A stretch of DNA of 64,000 nt from Altererythrobacter sp. CAU 1644 (GTDB lineage: Bacteria; Pseudomonadota; Alphaproteobacteria; Sphingomonadales; Sphingomonadaceae). How positions within the stretch are numbered: the stretch's first letter is position 1; every line of letters starts with the position of its first letter. The notes under the pieces are model-generated. The model was not told the DNA's origin. It ran no database searches and was given only the letters and a program-made list of their open reading frames with translations. The position numbers and the translations under genes were made by a program. Positions 8,259-22,518 of this stretch are shown here, one piece after another. Where the stretch lies: contig NZ_CP121106.1 in assembly GCF_029623755.1 (NCBI RefSeq), positions 1,065,001 to 1,129,000 on the forward strand, in the 5' to 3' direction.

Positions 8259-8500
8259 CGCCTGACCCGGTTTCCCGAGCGATAACGGCGCGGCTCGTCC
8301 GGCTCGGCAACGGGGGCCGTCGTCGGTTCCGGTGCCAGCACTTCCTCGTCCAACTCGTCGCGCGCCATCAGCCGCAGCAGCGCGACGATCAGAAGTCCGT
8401 GGCCAAGGGCAAGGGCGAAATAATCGATCAAGCGCCGCTTCCGTTTCGTGATCCATGGCGAGCGCACAATGCGCCCATCGTGATTCCCGCCTAGCAGCAT
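8255..8500 (-). CDS. Small single-pass membrane protein coupled to the ligase
   Basis: An 81-residue protein with a basic N-terminus (ITKRKRR), one hydrophobic helix (YFALALGHGLLIVALLRLM, about residues 27-45) and an acidic, proline-rich tail ending in basic residues. No known family was recognised. Its TGA overlaps the ligase ATG by 4 nt, which strongly suggests it is translated and works with it. The start is uncertain: ATG at 8500 lacks a clear ribosome-binding site, and a GTG around 8467 is an alternative. The gene is divergent from the glycosyltransferase 46 bp away. Confidence 0.55.
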   Translation of the reverse strand: MLLGGNHDGRIVRSPWITKRKRRLIDYFALALGHGLLIVALLRLMARDELDEEVLAPEPTTAPVAEPDEPRRYRSGNRVRR

Positions 8501-8546
8501 GCAGTTGACGGCCCGTTAAGCACATTCGTGGCAAAGGAAGGTCGCC

Positions 8547-9773
8547 ATGCGCATCTTGCACGTCCTCGACCACTCGCTCCCGCTCCACAGCGGCTATACC
8601 TTTCGCACACGTGCGATCCTCAAGAGCCAGCAGGCCGCAGGCCTCGAGGTGCGCGGCGTCACGGGCCCGCGCCAGCTCGGCGACGGCCCACCAGTCGAGG
8701 AAGTCGACGGGCTGCTGTTCCACCGTACTGCCGGGACTGCCGAGGGCCCCGCCGGCCTGCGCGAATGGCGCGAGATTGCCGCTTTCGCAGAGGGGATCGA
8801 GCGGGTCGTCACGGACTGGCGCCCTGACGTCATCCATGCCCATTCACCCGCTCTATGTGGCGCCGCCGCACACAAGGTGGCGCGCAAGCACAATATCCCG
8901 CTGGTCTACGAGATCCGCGCCTTCTGGGAAGACGCGTCGGTCGGCAACGGCACCGGACGCGAAGGATCGATCAAGTATCGGCTTACCAGGGCGCTGGAGA
9001 ATCGGGTCGTAGCCAGTGCCGATGCCGTTTTCACCATTTGCCACGGACTTCGCGACGACCTGATCGCGCGGGGCTTCAATCCGGGAAAGATCGGCATCTC
9101 ACCCAACGGCGTCGACATGGCGCTGTTCGGGGAGCCGGCGCCGCGCGACGACGCGCTGGCAGCCGAGCTTGGCATCGCGCCAGACGAGCCGGTGATCGGC
9201 TACATCGGCAGCTTCTACGATTACGAAGGGCTCGACGATCTCATCGCGGCGATGCCGCTGCTGCGCGCGGAACACCCGGGCGCCCGACTGCTGATGACCG
9301 GTGGAGGTCCGATGGAGGCTGCGTTGCGCGCGCAGGTTGCGGCCCTGTCCGATCCCGAAGCCGTGATCTTCACCGGACGCGTCCCGCATTCGGAGGTCGA
9401 GCGCTATTACTCGCTGATCGACATACTGGCCTACCCTCGCAAGAGAAGCCGCCTGACCGATCTCGTCACTCCGCTGAAGCCGCTTGAGGCAATGGCCCAG
9501 CAGCGGCTGGTCGCCGCGAGCGACGTCGGCGGTCATCGCGAACTCATCACCGATGGTGCGACCGGCACGCTGTTCCCGGCCGACGATCCCGAAGGCTGCG
9601 CCGATGCGCTCGGCGACCTCATCCGTCACCGGCACGAATGGGACGCAATCAAGCAGCGTGCGTTGGCGCATGTCCGCACGCGGCACGACTGGGCCAAGAA
9701 CGTCGAGCGTTATCTGCTCGTTTACCATGAACTGCTAGGCAATCGGACAAGCGGCGACAGGCAGGCAGCCTGA
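8547..9773 (+). CDS. GT4 glycosyltransferase, exosortase A system-associated
   Basis: A 408-residue cytoplasmic GT-B glycosyltransferase of the GT4 family. The N-terminal MRILHVLDHSLPLHSGYTFR is characteristic of the exosortase-A-associated glycosyltransferases (TIGR04063 type). Later landmarks are HAHSPALCG near 105, SPNGVD near 190, GYIGSFYDYEGLDDL near 220, and the donor-binding KPLEAMAQ region near 311-318. It probably adds a sugar during synthesis of the exopolysaccharide made by XrtA loci. GGAAGG sits just before the ATG. With the divergent ligase and the remote polyprenyl-phosphate sugar transferase it implies an exopolysaccharide pathway whose other genes lie outside the window. Confidence 0.87.
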   Translation: MRILHVLDHSLPLHSGYTFRTRAILKSQQAAGLEVRGVTGPRQLGDGPPVEEVDGLLFHRTAGTAEGPAGLREWREIAAFAEGIERVVTDWRPDVIHAHSPALCGAAAHKVARKHNIPLVYEIRAFWEDASVGNGTGREGSIKYRLTRALENRVVASADAVFTICHGLRDDLIARGFNPGKIGISPNGVDMALFGEPAPRDDALAAELGIAPDEPVIGYIGSFYDYEGLDDLIAAMPLLRAEHPGARLLMTGGGPMEAALRAQVAALSDPEAVIFTGRVPHSEVERYYSLIDILAYPRKRSRLTDLVTPLKPLEAMAQQRLVAASDVGGHRELITDGATGTLFPADDPEGCADALGDLIRHRHEWDAIKQRALAHVRTRHDWAKNVERYLLVYHELLGNRTSGDRQAA

Positions 9774-9809
9774 AGCCGGACGACCGAACGCAGGAAACAG
9801 GTGTATTTC

Positions 9810-10847
9810 ATGGCTTTGGGCCGCAGGACAACCGCAACACCGCGCCAGCCGCTCGCTGCGCATCCCGCCTTTGCCGCGATCCTGTGCCTGTGGGTCGCAG
9901 CTCTGTTTGGCCTCGCCGTAATGGTCCTGCCAGGCGCCATGCTGGAGGGGTTGGTTGCACGAAGCGGTCTTGCCGCCGTGCTCCCCGCAGCCGAACCTCC
10001 GCTCGGCAGCACTGCCCGATTTCTGGTCGCAGCAGCCGCGGCAGTATTCGGCGGAGTGGCCGGATTCATGATCGCCCGGCTGCTGGCACGCCTCACCGCC
10101 CGCAAGGCCAGGGTTGCAGTAGAGAATGTCGCAGATCCCGAGATTGAGGATCCAGTCTTCGCACCGGAAATCGACAGCGAAGAAGAGGACCCGTTCCCCT
10201 TCGACATCGACCCCGACATGCTCGATGATGAAATCGAAGAACCGGCGATCGCCGAAATTTCGGTAGAACCCAGCGAACCGGCCATCCTTACAATCGAGGA
10301 ACTCGATCAGGCCGGGCTCGACCGAGCTGTCGCCAAGGACGAGGCGCAGGATTGGGACTTCGAACAAGCAAGCCACGATCCAGAGGATTTCAGGCCCGAT
10401 GTGGGCGCATGGGGTCTTGAGGAAGAGGTTGAAGACTTCGAACCCACGCCCGAGCCTGCGCCGCTTGCTCATGCTCCTTCGCCCCACTCGGTGGCTCCAC
10501 AAGCGCCTGCGCCCGATGCCCGCGATGGGCTCGGCAGGCTTCGCTCGCGCAGGCTCGAGGAATTGAGCCTTGCGGAAATGGTCGAAAGGTTCGGCGGTGC
10601 GCTCTCCGAACACCGTGACGCCATCGAGCGCGACCCGGCGCTGCGCAACGAGGTCCAGCCCGTGATCGCAGCCGCGCTCAAGGCCCTGACCGGTCACGAA
10701 CGGGCAAAGCGCGCGGCGCCCACTCAGTACCAGGCGACCCAGGGAAATGCCGCGCTCGACATCTCGACGCGCGAGCAGGCCGAGGCCACTGAAGAAGCCC
10801 TGCGCGAGGCGCTGGAGAAGCTCCAGCGCATGAGCGGCAACTTCTGA
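9810..10847 (+). CDS. Two-helix membrane protein with long acidic domain, unknown function
   Basis: A 345-residue protein not recognised as a named family. Residues about 20-45 and 68-92 are two membrane segments, followed by RLTARKARV. Residues about 105-210 are strongly acidic and proline-containing (e.g. EEDPFPFDIDPDMLDDEIEEP), likely disordered. The C-terminal part (about 240-345) is charged and helical, with a coiled-coil-like end (TEEALREALEKLQRM). The arrangement suggests an inner-membrane scaffold with a cytoplasmic tail. An in-frame GTG at 9801 has AGGAA five bases upstream and is an alternative start. It begins 36 bp after the glycosyltransferase and could be co-transcribed with it. 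Confidence 0.7.
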   Translation: MALGRRTTATPRQPLAAHPAFAAILCLWVAALFGLAVMVLPGAMLEGLVARSGLAAVLPAAEPPLGSTARFLVAAAAAVFGGVAGFMIARLLARLTARKARVAVENVADPEIEDPVFAPEIDSEEEDPFPFDIDPDMLDDEIEEPAIAEISVEPSEPAILTIEELDQAGLDRAVAKDEAQDWDFEQASHDPEDFRPDVGAWGLEEEVEDFEPTPEPAPLAHAPSPHSVAPQAPAPDARDGLGRLRSRRLEELSLAEMVERFGGALSEHRDAIERDPALRNEVQPVIAAALKALTGHERAKRAAPTQYQATQGNAALDISTREQAEATEEALREALEKLQRMSGNF

Positions 10848-10893
10848 TCCGACGCTACGGCAGCCGGCGACAGAGGCCAAATTTGCGCGGCAA

Positions 10894-10914
10894 GGCTAAA
10901 GTCGGCCTTTAGCC
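10894..10914 (+). terminator. Hairpin in the gap before gltB
   Basis: GGCTAAAG and CTTTAGCC form a perfect 8-bp stem with a TCGGC loop, 46 bp after the acidic membrane protein gene and about 170 bp before gltB. No T-tract follows, so it may be a weak or factor-assisted terminator, or part of the gltB leader. Confidence 0.4.
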
Positions 10915-11082
10915 GGGGCAATCGAATTCACTTCCCTTCGCAGTTGCAAAAACACGTTCATTTCTTCAAGAAGTTCCTTCGCGACATTTTCGAAGCCCTG
11001 ATGCGGGGCGAATCGCGCTTCATTGCCCACTGGCCGCTCCGGCGAGCAGGGCAGGATGCAGCGACGATGGGATGGAGATTGA

Positions 11083-15744
<4,662 letters not shown>

Positions 15745-15756
15745 GGGTCAGAAGGT

Positions 15757-17193
<1,437 letters not shown>

Positions 17194-17404
17194 GTCGGGG
17201 ACCTCTCCAGCTTGTCGCGTTTGTACAATTCGCGAAGTTTTCGCTGATTCATAACGAATTAGTTGGGACCAGAATGGATGTATTCCGGCATTTCGCGTTG
17301 CTGCGAATTGTCGCGCATGCTTCCATTCCGCCCGATAGAAAAATGCACAAGACCCGGCCCCCGCAACCTGCGGACCGACCGGGCGGGACGGGGGTCGCGA
17401 CATC

Positions 17405-18679
17405 GTGATAGCCAGATGCAGGCGGGAATTGCTGTCCAAGGCGCGCTTGCTGGCGGGAACCTCGGTTCTTCTCCTGGCCTTGTCGGGCCCGCTTGCCGCG
17501 CAGGGCGCCGATGCCGCTTCTGCAGAAGAACCACAGGAAGCTGGGGCGGCGATCGCTCCTGTTGCACCGGTAGCCCAACCGGACCCCGGTCCAATCGCGG
17601 CCCGGCTGGTCGTCTCTCAGTTCGTCGATCGACCTATCTCTGGCGATGCGGAAAAAACGCTCCGCTACAGCGGCAGGGCGGATGCCTATGTCGACATCGG
17701 CGGTAGCAGCTTTGGTGCAGACGACAGCCTCACCCTGACAATCCGCCCGGAGTTCACTTGGGGCAAGGATTCGAACGGCACCATCGGTCTGATCCCCAAT
17801 AACACGGCGCTGTTTCGGGGCGAGGGCCGGGAAGATTTCGATCTGTCGGTCAGCATCTCCAAGCGCTGGAATTCGGGCGCCAAGCTGATCGTCGGTAAGG
17901 TCAACGTGCTCGACCAGGGCGGCAGGCTCCCGGTGGTCGGCAGCGACGGCCATTATGGCTTCCAGAACCTCTCGATGGCGCTGCCGCCTTCCGCGATCAT
18001 CCCCAACACGATTACGGGCGCGCTCCTCGAAGTGCCAACCGAGAAGGTGCTCTATCGGCTGTGGGTGTTCGATCCCGATTCGCAATATGGACGCAGCGGT
18101 TTCGAGACCGCCTTCGGCAGCGGAGTCGGCTTTCTTGGTTCGGTCACCTTCCCGGTCAAGATTGGGGGCAAGCCGGGCTATTATGCGCTCAAGCTCTCCG
18201 GCTCGACCCGCAACGACATCAACGCCGATTCGCTGCCGGCGGTGCTGATCCCTGCGCCTGGATCGGGCTTCGGCACCGATCGCGGCGAGTTTGCCGCCGT
18301 GCTGGCCGGCTACCAGTATCTCGGCGTCTATCCCGAGGCGCCCGGCAAGGGCTGGGGCATCTTCGGGCAGGTCTACCTCTCGAAGGGCGACCCGACCTTC
18401 CTCGACAAGAGCGGATTCATCGGCATTTCGGGCAATCCGCGGGCTCGGCCGCAGGACCGGTTCGGCCTCGCCTGGTTCCGCTACTCGCTGACCGACGGCC
18501 TGGTCGATGCTCTCGCGAACCGCATTCCGCTCGAAGACGAGGAAGGAGTCGAGGCTTTCTACACACTCGGGATTGGCGAGCACCTCCAGCTCACCGCCGA
18601 TGTTCAGCTCGTCGATAGCGCCATCGCGCCGCGCGATACTGGCGTGATTGCCGGGCTGCGACTTACGGCAGCGTTCTAG
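17405..18679 (+). CDS. Carbohydrate-selective porin, OprB family
   Basis: A 424-residue exported outer-membrane protein. An N-terminal signal peptide ends near ...SGPLAAQGADA (about residue 35), followed by a low-complexity Ala/Pro/Glu linker and a beta-rich barrel with many aromatic turns. The C-terminus GLRLTAAF ends in Phe, as expected for the Bam signal. The family takes up sugars or other small solutes by diffusion. The start codon is GTG with a G-rich stretch upstream; exact start is moderately certain. The 211-bp gap before it has no convincing promoter but contains a GAATGG/TGTATTCC element at 17272-17286. Its TAG overlaps the stop of the convergent phosphatase within one CTAG. Confidence 0.8.
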   Translation: MIARCRRELLSKARLLAGTSVLLLALSGPLAAQGADAASAEEPQEAGAAIAPVAPVAQPDPGPIAARLVVSQFVDRPISGDAEKTLRYSGRADAYVDIGGSSFGADDSLTLTIRPEFTWGKDSNGTIGLIPNNTALFRGEGREDFDLSVSISKRWNSGAKLIVGKVNVLDQGGRLPVVGSDGHYGFQNLSMALPPSAIIPNTITGALLEVPTEKVLYRLWVFDPDSQYGRSGFETAFGSGVGFLGSVTFPVKIGGKPGYYALKLSGSTRNDINADSLPAVLIPAPGSGFGTDRGEFAAVLAGYQYLGVYPEAPGKGWGIFGQVYLSKGDPTFLDKSGFIGISGNPRARPQDRFGLAWFRYSLTDGLVDALANRIPLEDEEGVEAFYTLGIGEHLQLTADVQLVDSAIAPRDTGVIAGLRLTAAF

Positions 18680-19500
18680 GCGCCCGGGTTCTCCGCCTCG
18701 GCAGCACAGATTTCATCAACGGGCGCTGGAGCAAGGCTTGCCGCTTCCTCACGCGCTGCTGCGTAGTCCGCCTGGAAATCGGGATTGGACTGGAGCCGGG
18801 CGAAGGTCGCGCCGGCAAAGGCCTGCGATTCCACCGTGTCGCTGTACCAGTGGACATTGCAGACCCAACGGCTGTTGGCATAGCCGCGCCCGCGCTTCGC
18901 CAGTTCGGCAGCGCGGTCGGGCAACAGGCTTGCCAGCACCAACGCCGTCCCATAGCCGATTGCGCTGTGGCCGGAAGGATAGGATCCGTTGCCGCGCAGC
19001 GCTTCTTCCTCCTGCGGAGTGCAGCTCGTCGAGCCATTGACCGTGAACGGTCGCGGTCGCTTGAACACGTCTTTCACCGCGCCGGTCGACATGCCGAAAT
19101 CCGTTCCGGCACGGCGCAGGAGATTGGCGATCCTGGGCGTCGCCTCCGGAGATATCCTGACCCCTGCGGCGCAAGAGAAGGCACGCCCGTACCAGTTCTC
19201 ACCCAGGTCGGCGTCGCGCGCAGCCTGCTCCCAGCGCGGCGATCCACGTAGCGACAGGGACCGGGCATTGGCCTCCTCGTCGATCGTCATGCGCGTGCTG
19301 CCAGCTTCGGGTGGCGGATGGATGAGGCTTTCCCCGCCGGAAAGCGGGCCGCCGATATAGGGCCGACCGAGATCGTACCTGGGTGCCTCCGCCTGGGCTG
19401 CGGCTTCCTTGGCCATGGGCGCGTCCGCGACCTGTGGGACCACGACGCATGCGGCGAGGACCAGTCCTCCAGCCAAGGCCAATGTTGCCGATTTGCGCAT
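18676..19500 (-). CDS. Class A (PAP2-type) acid phosphatase, lipoprotein
   Basis: A 274-residue exported phosphatase of the PAP2 superfamily, closest in layout to PhoN/class A acid phosphatases. The three-part signature is complete: KDVFKRPRPF, GSYPSGH and SRWVCNVHWYSD, giving the nucleophilic and acid-base histidines. The N-terminus MRKSATLALAGGLVLAAC ends in a lipobox cysteine, so it is probably an anchored periplasmic lipoprotein. Start 19500 follows GGGAGGAAGCG; open frame further upstream is not used. It would dephosphorylate diverse organic phosphates. It is tail-to-tail with the porin gene, sharing the tetranucleotide CTAG. Confidence 0.86.
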   Translation of the reverse strand: MRKSATLALAGGLVLAACVVVPQVADAPMAKEAAAQAEAPRYDLGRPYIGGPLSGGESLIHPPPEAGSTRMTIDEEANARSLSLRGSPRWEQAARDADLGENWYGRAFSCAAGVRISPEATPRIANLLRRAGTDFGMSTGAVKDVFKRPRPFTVNGSTSCTPQEEEALRGNGSYPSGHSAIGYGTALVLASLLPDRAAELAKRGRGYANSRWVCNVHWYSDTVESQAFAGATFARLQSNPDFQADYAAAREEAASLAPAPVDEICAAEAENPGA

Positions 19501-19522
19501 CGCTTCCTCCCTCGACGCCTGC

Positions 19523-19855
19523 CTAGATGCCGCTGGCGCATTTGACGCAGCGTGGCACGCCGGGGTCGTTACGCAAGCGCTTTTCGGCGATCTCCTCACC
19601 GCAGGAGAGGCAATAGCCCCATTCGCCCTCGTCGATCCTCGCCAGCGCCGCCAAGATCCGTTGCCTTTCGGCCTGACGCCTGCGCTCTGTAGCCTGCGCC
19701 ATCGCTTGCTGCTGCAGCGCGTCCATTCGGCTCAACCGCCCGACACTGTCCTGCTGCAATTCGACCGTATCGCGCGCGTCTGCATTGGCCGCATCCTCGC
19801 GCTCGATCTGCGCAAGACGCGTTGTCAGCAAATCTTTCGCCTCGTCCTCGGTCAT
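19523..19855 (-). CDS. TraR/DksA-type zinc finger protein
   Basis: A 110-residue DksA/TraR family protein with an N-terminal helical hairpin (about 1-70) and a four-cysteine zinc finger, CLSC and CVKC separated by 17 residues (about 82-106). It is shorter than classical DksA (~150). Such proteins bind in the RNA polymerase secondary channel or act in stress responses; whether it responds to ppGpp is unknown. The acidic tip residues of the coiled coil cannot be assigned with confidence. The ATG at 19855 lies 10 bp after the uracil-DNA glycosylase stop, so the two are probably co-transcribed. Confidence 0.82.
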   Translation of the reverse strand: MTEDEAKDLLTTRLAQIEREDAANADARDTVELQQDSVGRLSRMDALQQQAMAQATERRRQAERQRILAALARIDEGEWGYCLSCGEEIAEKRLRNDPGVPRCVKCASGI

Positions 19856-19865
19856 TGCGATGAGC

Positions 19866-20582
19866 TTACCAGTCGATCGGCGCGCGTCCATGCCGTTCGA
19901 GAAAGGCGTTGGCCTGGCTGAAAGGGCGTGAACCGAAAAAGCCGGCATGCGCCGAGAGCGGGCTTGGATGCGGGCTGGTCAGCACGAGGTGATGGTCCCC
20001 TGCACCCAACCCCTTGACCCGGCTGGCTTTTTTCTTGGCATGGCTGCCCCACAGAATGAACACCGCGGGATCGCCGCGATCCACCACAGCCTGCACACAG
20101 GCATCGGTGATCGCATCCCAACCGCGCCCCGCATGGCTGCCGGCCTGCCCAGCCTCCACGGTGAGCGTGTTGTTGAGCAACAGCACGCCCTGCCGCGCCC
20201 AATGCTCGAGGTTGCCGTTCTCGCGCCGCGCTACCCCGAGATCGCTTTCGAGTTCCTTGTAGATATTGACCAGCGAGGGCGGCACCTTCACCCCATCCCG
20301 CACCGAAAAGGCGAGCCCATGCGCCTGTCCCGGCCCGTGATACGGGTCTTGGCCCAGGATCACGACCCTGACCTGATCGAGCGGCGTGAGCGCCAGCGCA
20401 TTTAGCCGCTCGCCACGCGGCGGATAGACCGTCCGACCGGCATCCTCCTGTTTTCGCAGCCACCCGCCCAGCTTGCGCGCCTCGGGCGCGGCAAGCACCG
20501 GCTCGATCGCCTCACGCCAGCTTTCGGGGACCTGATCCGCGCTCATACCAGCCTGATACGCGGCGCGTCCTTCACTCGCCAC
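19866..20582 (-). CDS. ung: Uracil-DNA glycosylase, family 1
   Basis: A 238-residue enzyme that removes uracil from DNA to start base-excision repair. Motif A GQDPYHGPGQAHG (catalytic Asp, about 77-89) and motif B HPSPLSAH (about 204-211) are intact, with the FILWG and NNTLT segments in place. The GTG at 20582 has GGAAGGGG immediately upstream; an ATG 12 codons later (20546) has a weaker site but would suit the family length too. It is divergent from the RNase D-like gene, with 45 bp between starts. It likely forms an operon with the DksA-like gene. Confidence 0.95.
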   Translation of the reverse strand: MASEGRAAYQAGMSADQVPESWREAIEPVLAAPEARKLGGWLRKQEDAGRTVYPPRGERLNALALTPLDQVRVVILGQDPYHGPGQAHGLAFSVRDGVKVPPSLVNIYKELESDLGVARRENGNLEHWARQGVLLLNNTLTVEAGQAGSHAGRGWDAITDACVQAVVDRGDPAVFILWGSHAKKKASRVKGLGAGDHHLVLTSPHPSPLSAHAGFFGSRPFSQANAFLERHGRAPIDW

Positions 20583-20627
20583 CGCCCCTTCCCTTCAATC
20601 CCCAATCAGCCTAAGCGACAATCGCAT

Positions 20628-21245
20628 ATGGCTGTACATTTTCACGAAGAAGACCTGCCCGCAGGCGTGCTCGCCGATGGACCAATCGCGGTCGATACCG
20701 AAACCATGGGTCTCATCACCCATCGCGACCGCCTGTGCGTGGTCCAGATCAGTGACGGCAATGGCGACGAACATCTGGTGCGCTTCGGGCCGGAAAGCAC
20801 CTACGACGCCCCCAACCTCAAGGCAGTCTTGGGCGATCCCGATCGGCTCAAGCTCTATCATTTCGCCCGGTTCGATCTTGCAGCGATCGAGCACTACCTG
20901 GGGGTTGAGGCGGGACCAGTCTTCTGCACCAAGATCGCGAGCAAGCTGACCCGCACCTACACCGACCGTCACGGCCTCAAGAACCTGGTCGAAGAACTGC
21001 TGGGCGAGAGCCTGTCCAAGCAGCAGCAATCGAGCGATTGGGGTGGGCCCGAACTGAACGAGGCGCAACGCGAATACGCCGCCAGCGACGTACGCTATCT
21101 GCATCGCCTGCGCGAGGAACTGCTGCGCCGGCTCGAACGCGAAGGGCGCTTGGAGATCGCGCAAGCCTGCTTCGACTTCCTCCCAACCCGGGCGAAGCTC
21201 GACATGGCCGGCTGGGCCGACCACGATATATTCAGCCACGCCTAA
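20628..21245 (+). CDS. RNase D-like 3'-5' exonuclease (DEDDy)
   Basis: A 205-residue protein consisting of only the DEDD exonuclease domain. The catalytic motifs are visible: AVDTET near 21-26, HFARFD near 77-82 and YAASDVRYL near 147-155, giving the DEDDy set. Full-length RNase D also has HRDC domains, which are absent, so this is the short form common in alphaproteobacteria before lptC. It would trim structured RNA 3' ends in the cytoplasm. No convincing ribosome-binding site precedes the ATG. lptC starts 25 bp later. Confidence 0.88.
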   Translation: MAVHFHEEDLPAGVLADGPIAVDTETMGLITHRDRLCVVQISDGNGDEHLVRFGPESTYDAPNLKAVLGDPDRLKLYHFARFDLAAIEHYLGVEAGPVFCTKIASKLTRTYTDRHGLKNLVEELLGESLSKQQQSSDWGGPELNEAQREYAASDVRYLHRLREELLRRLEREGRLEIAQACFDFLPTRAKLDMAGWADHDIFSHA

Positions 21246-21270
21246 TCAGCCGGAGCGTCATACAAGCGAC

Positions 21271-21936
21271 ATGGTTATCAAGCGCCGCATCGAAACCAGC
21301 GAAGCGAAGGAGTTGCGCACCAAGCGCCAGCATTTCGCCGCGCCCGGCGGTAGCCATGACAAGCTCGTCTCGTTCCTTGCCAAGGCGCTGCCGATGGCAG
21401 TGGGAGTGATCGCGGCGTTAATGGTGATCACGCCGTTGAGCCCGCGCGGGGAGATCAGTTTTCTGCTCGATCGCAACAAGGTCGCGATGATCGACGAGCG
21501 ACTGACTGTCGATAACGCGATGTACCGCGGCGAGGACGACGATGGCCGCCCCTTCTCGCTCACGGCAGGGGAGGCCGTGCAACGTTCGAGCCGCGAGGGC
21601 ATTGTGCGGATGCAGGACCTCGTCGCCAGCATCGTGCTTCCCGAAGGGCCTGCCCGGATCGGCGCCGAGGCCGGCGCCTACGACATCGACGATGAGCGGG
21701 TCTCGGTCATCGGGCCGCTGCGCATGACCGCCGCCGACGGCTATTCCATGGTCGCGCGAGGCGTTTCGATCGACCTCGAGGAACGCCGCATGGTTGGCGC
21801 TGGCGGGGTCGAGGGGGCGGTACCGGCGGGAACTTTCTCGGCCGACCGGCTCGAAGCAGACCTGCCCGAACGCACCGTCACACTGATCGGCAATGCCCGG
21901 CTCTACATGCGCCCGGGCGAACTGAGGATGCCCTGA
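21271..21936 (+). CDS. lptC: LPS export system protein LptC
   Basis: A 221-residue bitopic protein: a cytoplasmic basic N-terminus, one membrane helix (ALPMAVGVIAALMVITPL, about 38-56) and a periplasmic beta-jellyroll segment, matching LptC. It receives lipopolysaccharide from the LptBFG transporter and passes it to LptA. Its stop shares a base with the lptA start (TGATG at 21934-21938), so both are coupled. Family similarity is low in sequence but topology, size and position support it. Confidence 0.87.
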   Translation: MVIKRRIETSEAKELRTKRQHFAAPGGSHDKLVSFLAKALPMAVGVIAALMVITPLSPRGEISFLLDRNKVAMIDERLTVDNAMYRGEDDDGRPFSLTAGEAVQRSSREGIVRMQDLVASIVLPEGPARIGAEAGAYDIDDERVSVIGPLRMTAADGYSMVARGVSIDLEERRMVGAGGVEGAVPAGTFSADRLEADLPERTVTLIGNARLYMRPGELRMP

Positions 21937-22511
21937 TGACCGATACGCAACGCCCGCTTTGGAAAACCTCGCTCCGCTCCGGTCTCGGCGCCTTTGCGCT
22001 GACGGCGGTTGCGCTTGGAGGGATGCAACTCAACGCGCAGGCGATCGCCGGACACAATTCGAACGCGCCCGTTTCCTACGAAGCGGGCAGAATCGAACTG
22101 CAGGACAAGCAGAACCGGGTGGTGCTGTCTGGCAACGTCGTCGTGACCCAGGCCGGCCTGACCGTCCGGTCCGACCGTATGCTGGTCAATTACAGCGACG
22201 CAGGATCGCTCAGCATTCAGCGCATCACTGCGACAGGCGGCGTGTCGGTGACGCGCGGCAACGAGGCTGCGCGCGGCGATGTCGCGGTTTATGACTTCAA
22301 CCGGCGGATCATCACCATGGCGGGCAATGTCAGGCTCAATCGCGGCGGGGACACGCTCAACGGCGGACGCCTAGTGATCGACCTGCGCAGCGGGGTCTCG
22401 AGTGTCGATGGTCGCGCCAGCGGCTCGTCGCCGGTCGCAGGGTCTGCCACCTCGGGTCCCGGCGGCAGGGTCTCGGGCACCTTCCAGGTCCCCGAAGACG
22501 GCGGCAATTGA
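21936..22511 (+). CDS. lptA: LPS transport periplasmic protein LptA (OstA-like)
   Basis: A 191-residue periplasmic protein with an N-terminal signal segment (GLGAFALTAVALGGMQLNAQA) and the OstA/LptA beta-repeat (YEAGRIELQDKQNRVVLSGN and following). It forms the bridge that carries LPS across the periplasm. The C-terminal ~40 residues are Gly/Ser-rich and probably disordered. Translation is coupled to lptC. The usual next gene, lptB, is not present: a sugar transferase on the other strand follows after 7 bp. Confidence 0.88.
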   Translation: MTDTQRPLWKTSLRSGLGAFALTAVALGGMQLNAQAIAGHNSNAPVSYEAGRIELQDKQNRVVLSGNVVVTQAGLTVRSDRMLVNYSDAGSLSIQRITATGGVSVTRGNEAARGDVAVYDFNRRIITMAGNVRLNRGGDTLNGGRLVIDLRSGVSSVDGRASGSSPVAGSATSGPGGRVSGTFQVPEDGGN

Positions 22512-22518
22512 ACGAGGA

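Noticed and set aside
17221..17255. TTGTAC and CATAAC as a porin promoter
   Set aside because: The spacing (23 bp) is wrong for sigma70 and no better -10 is present.
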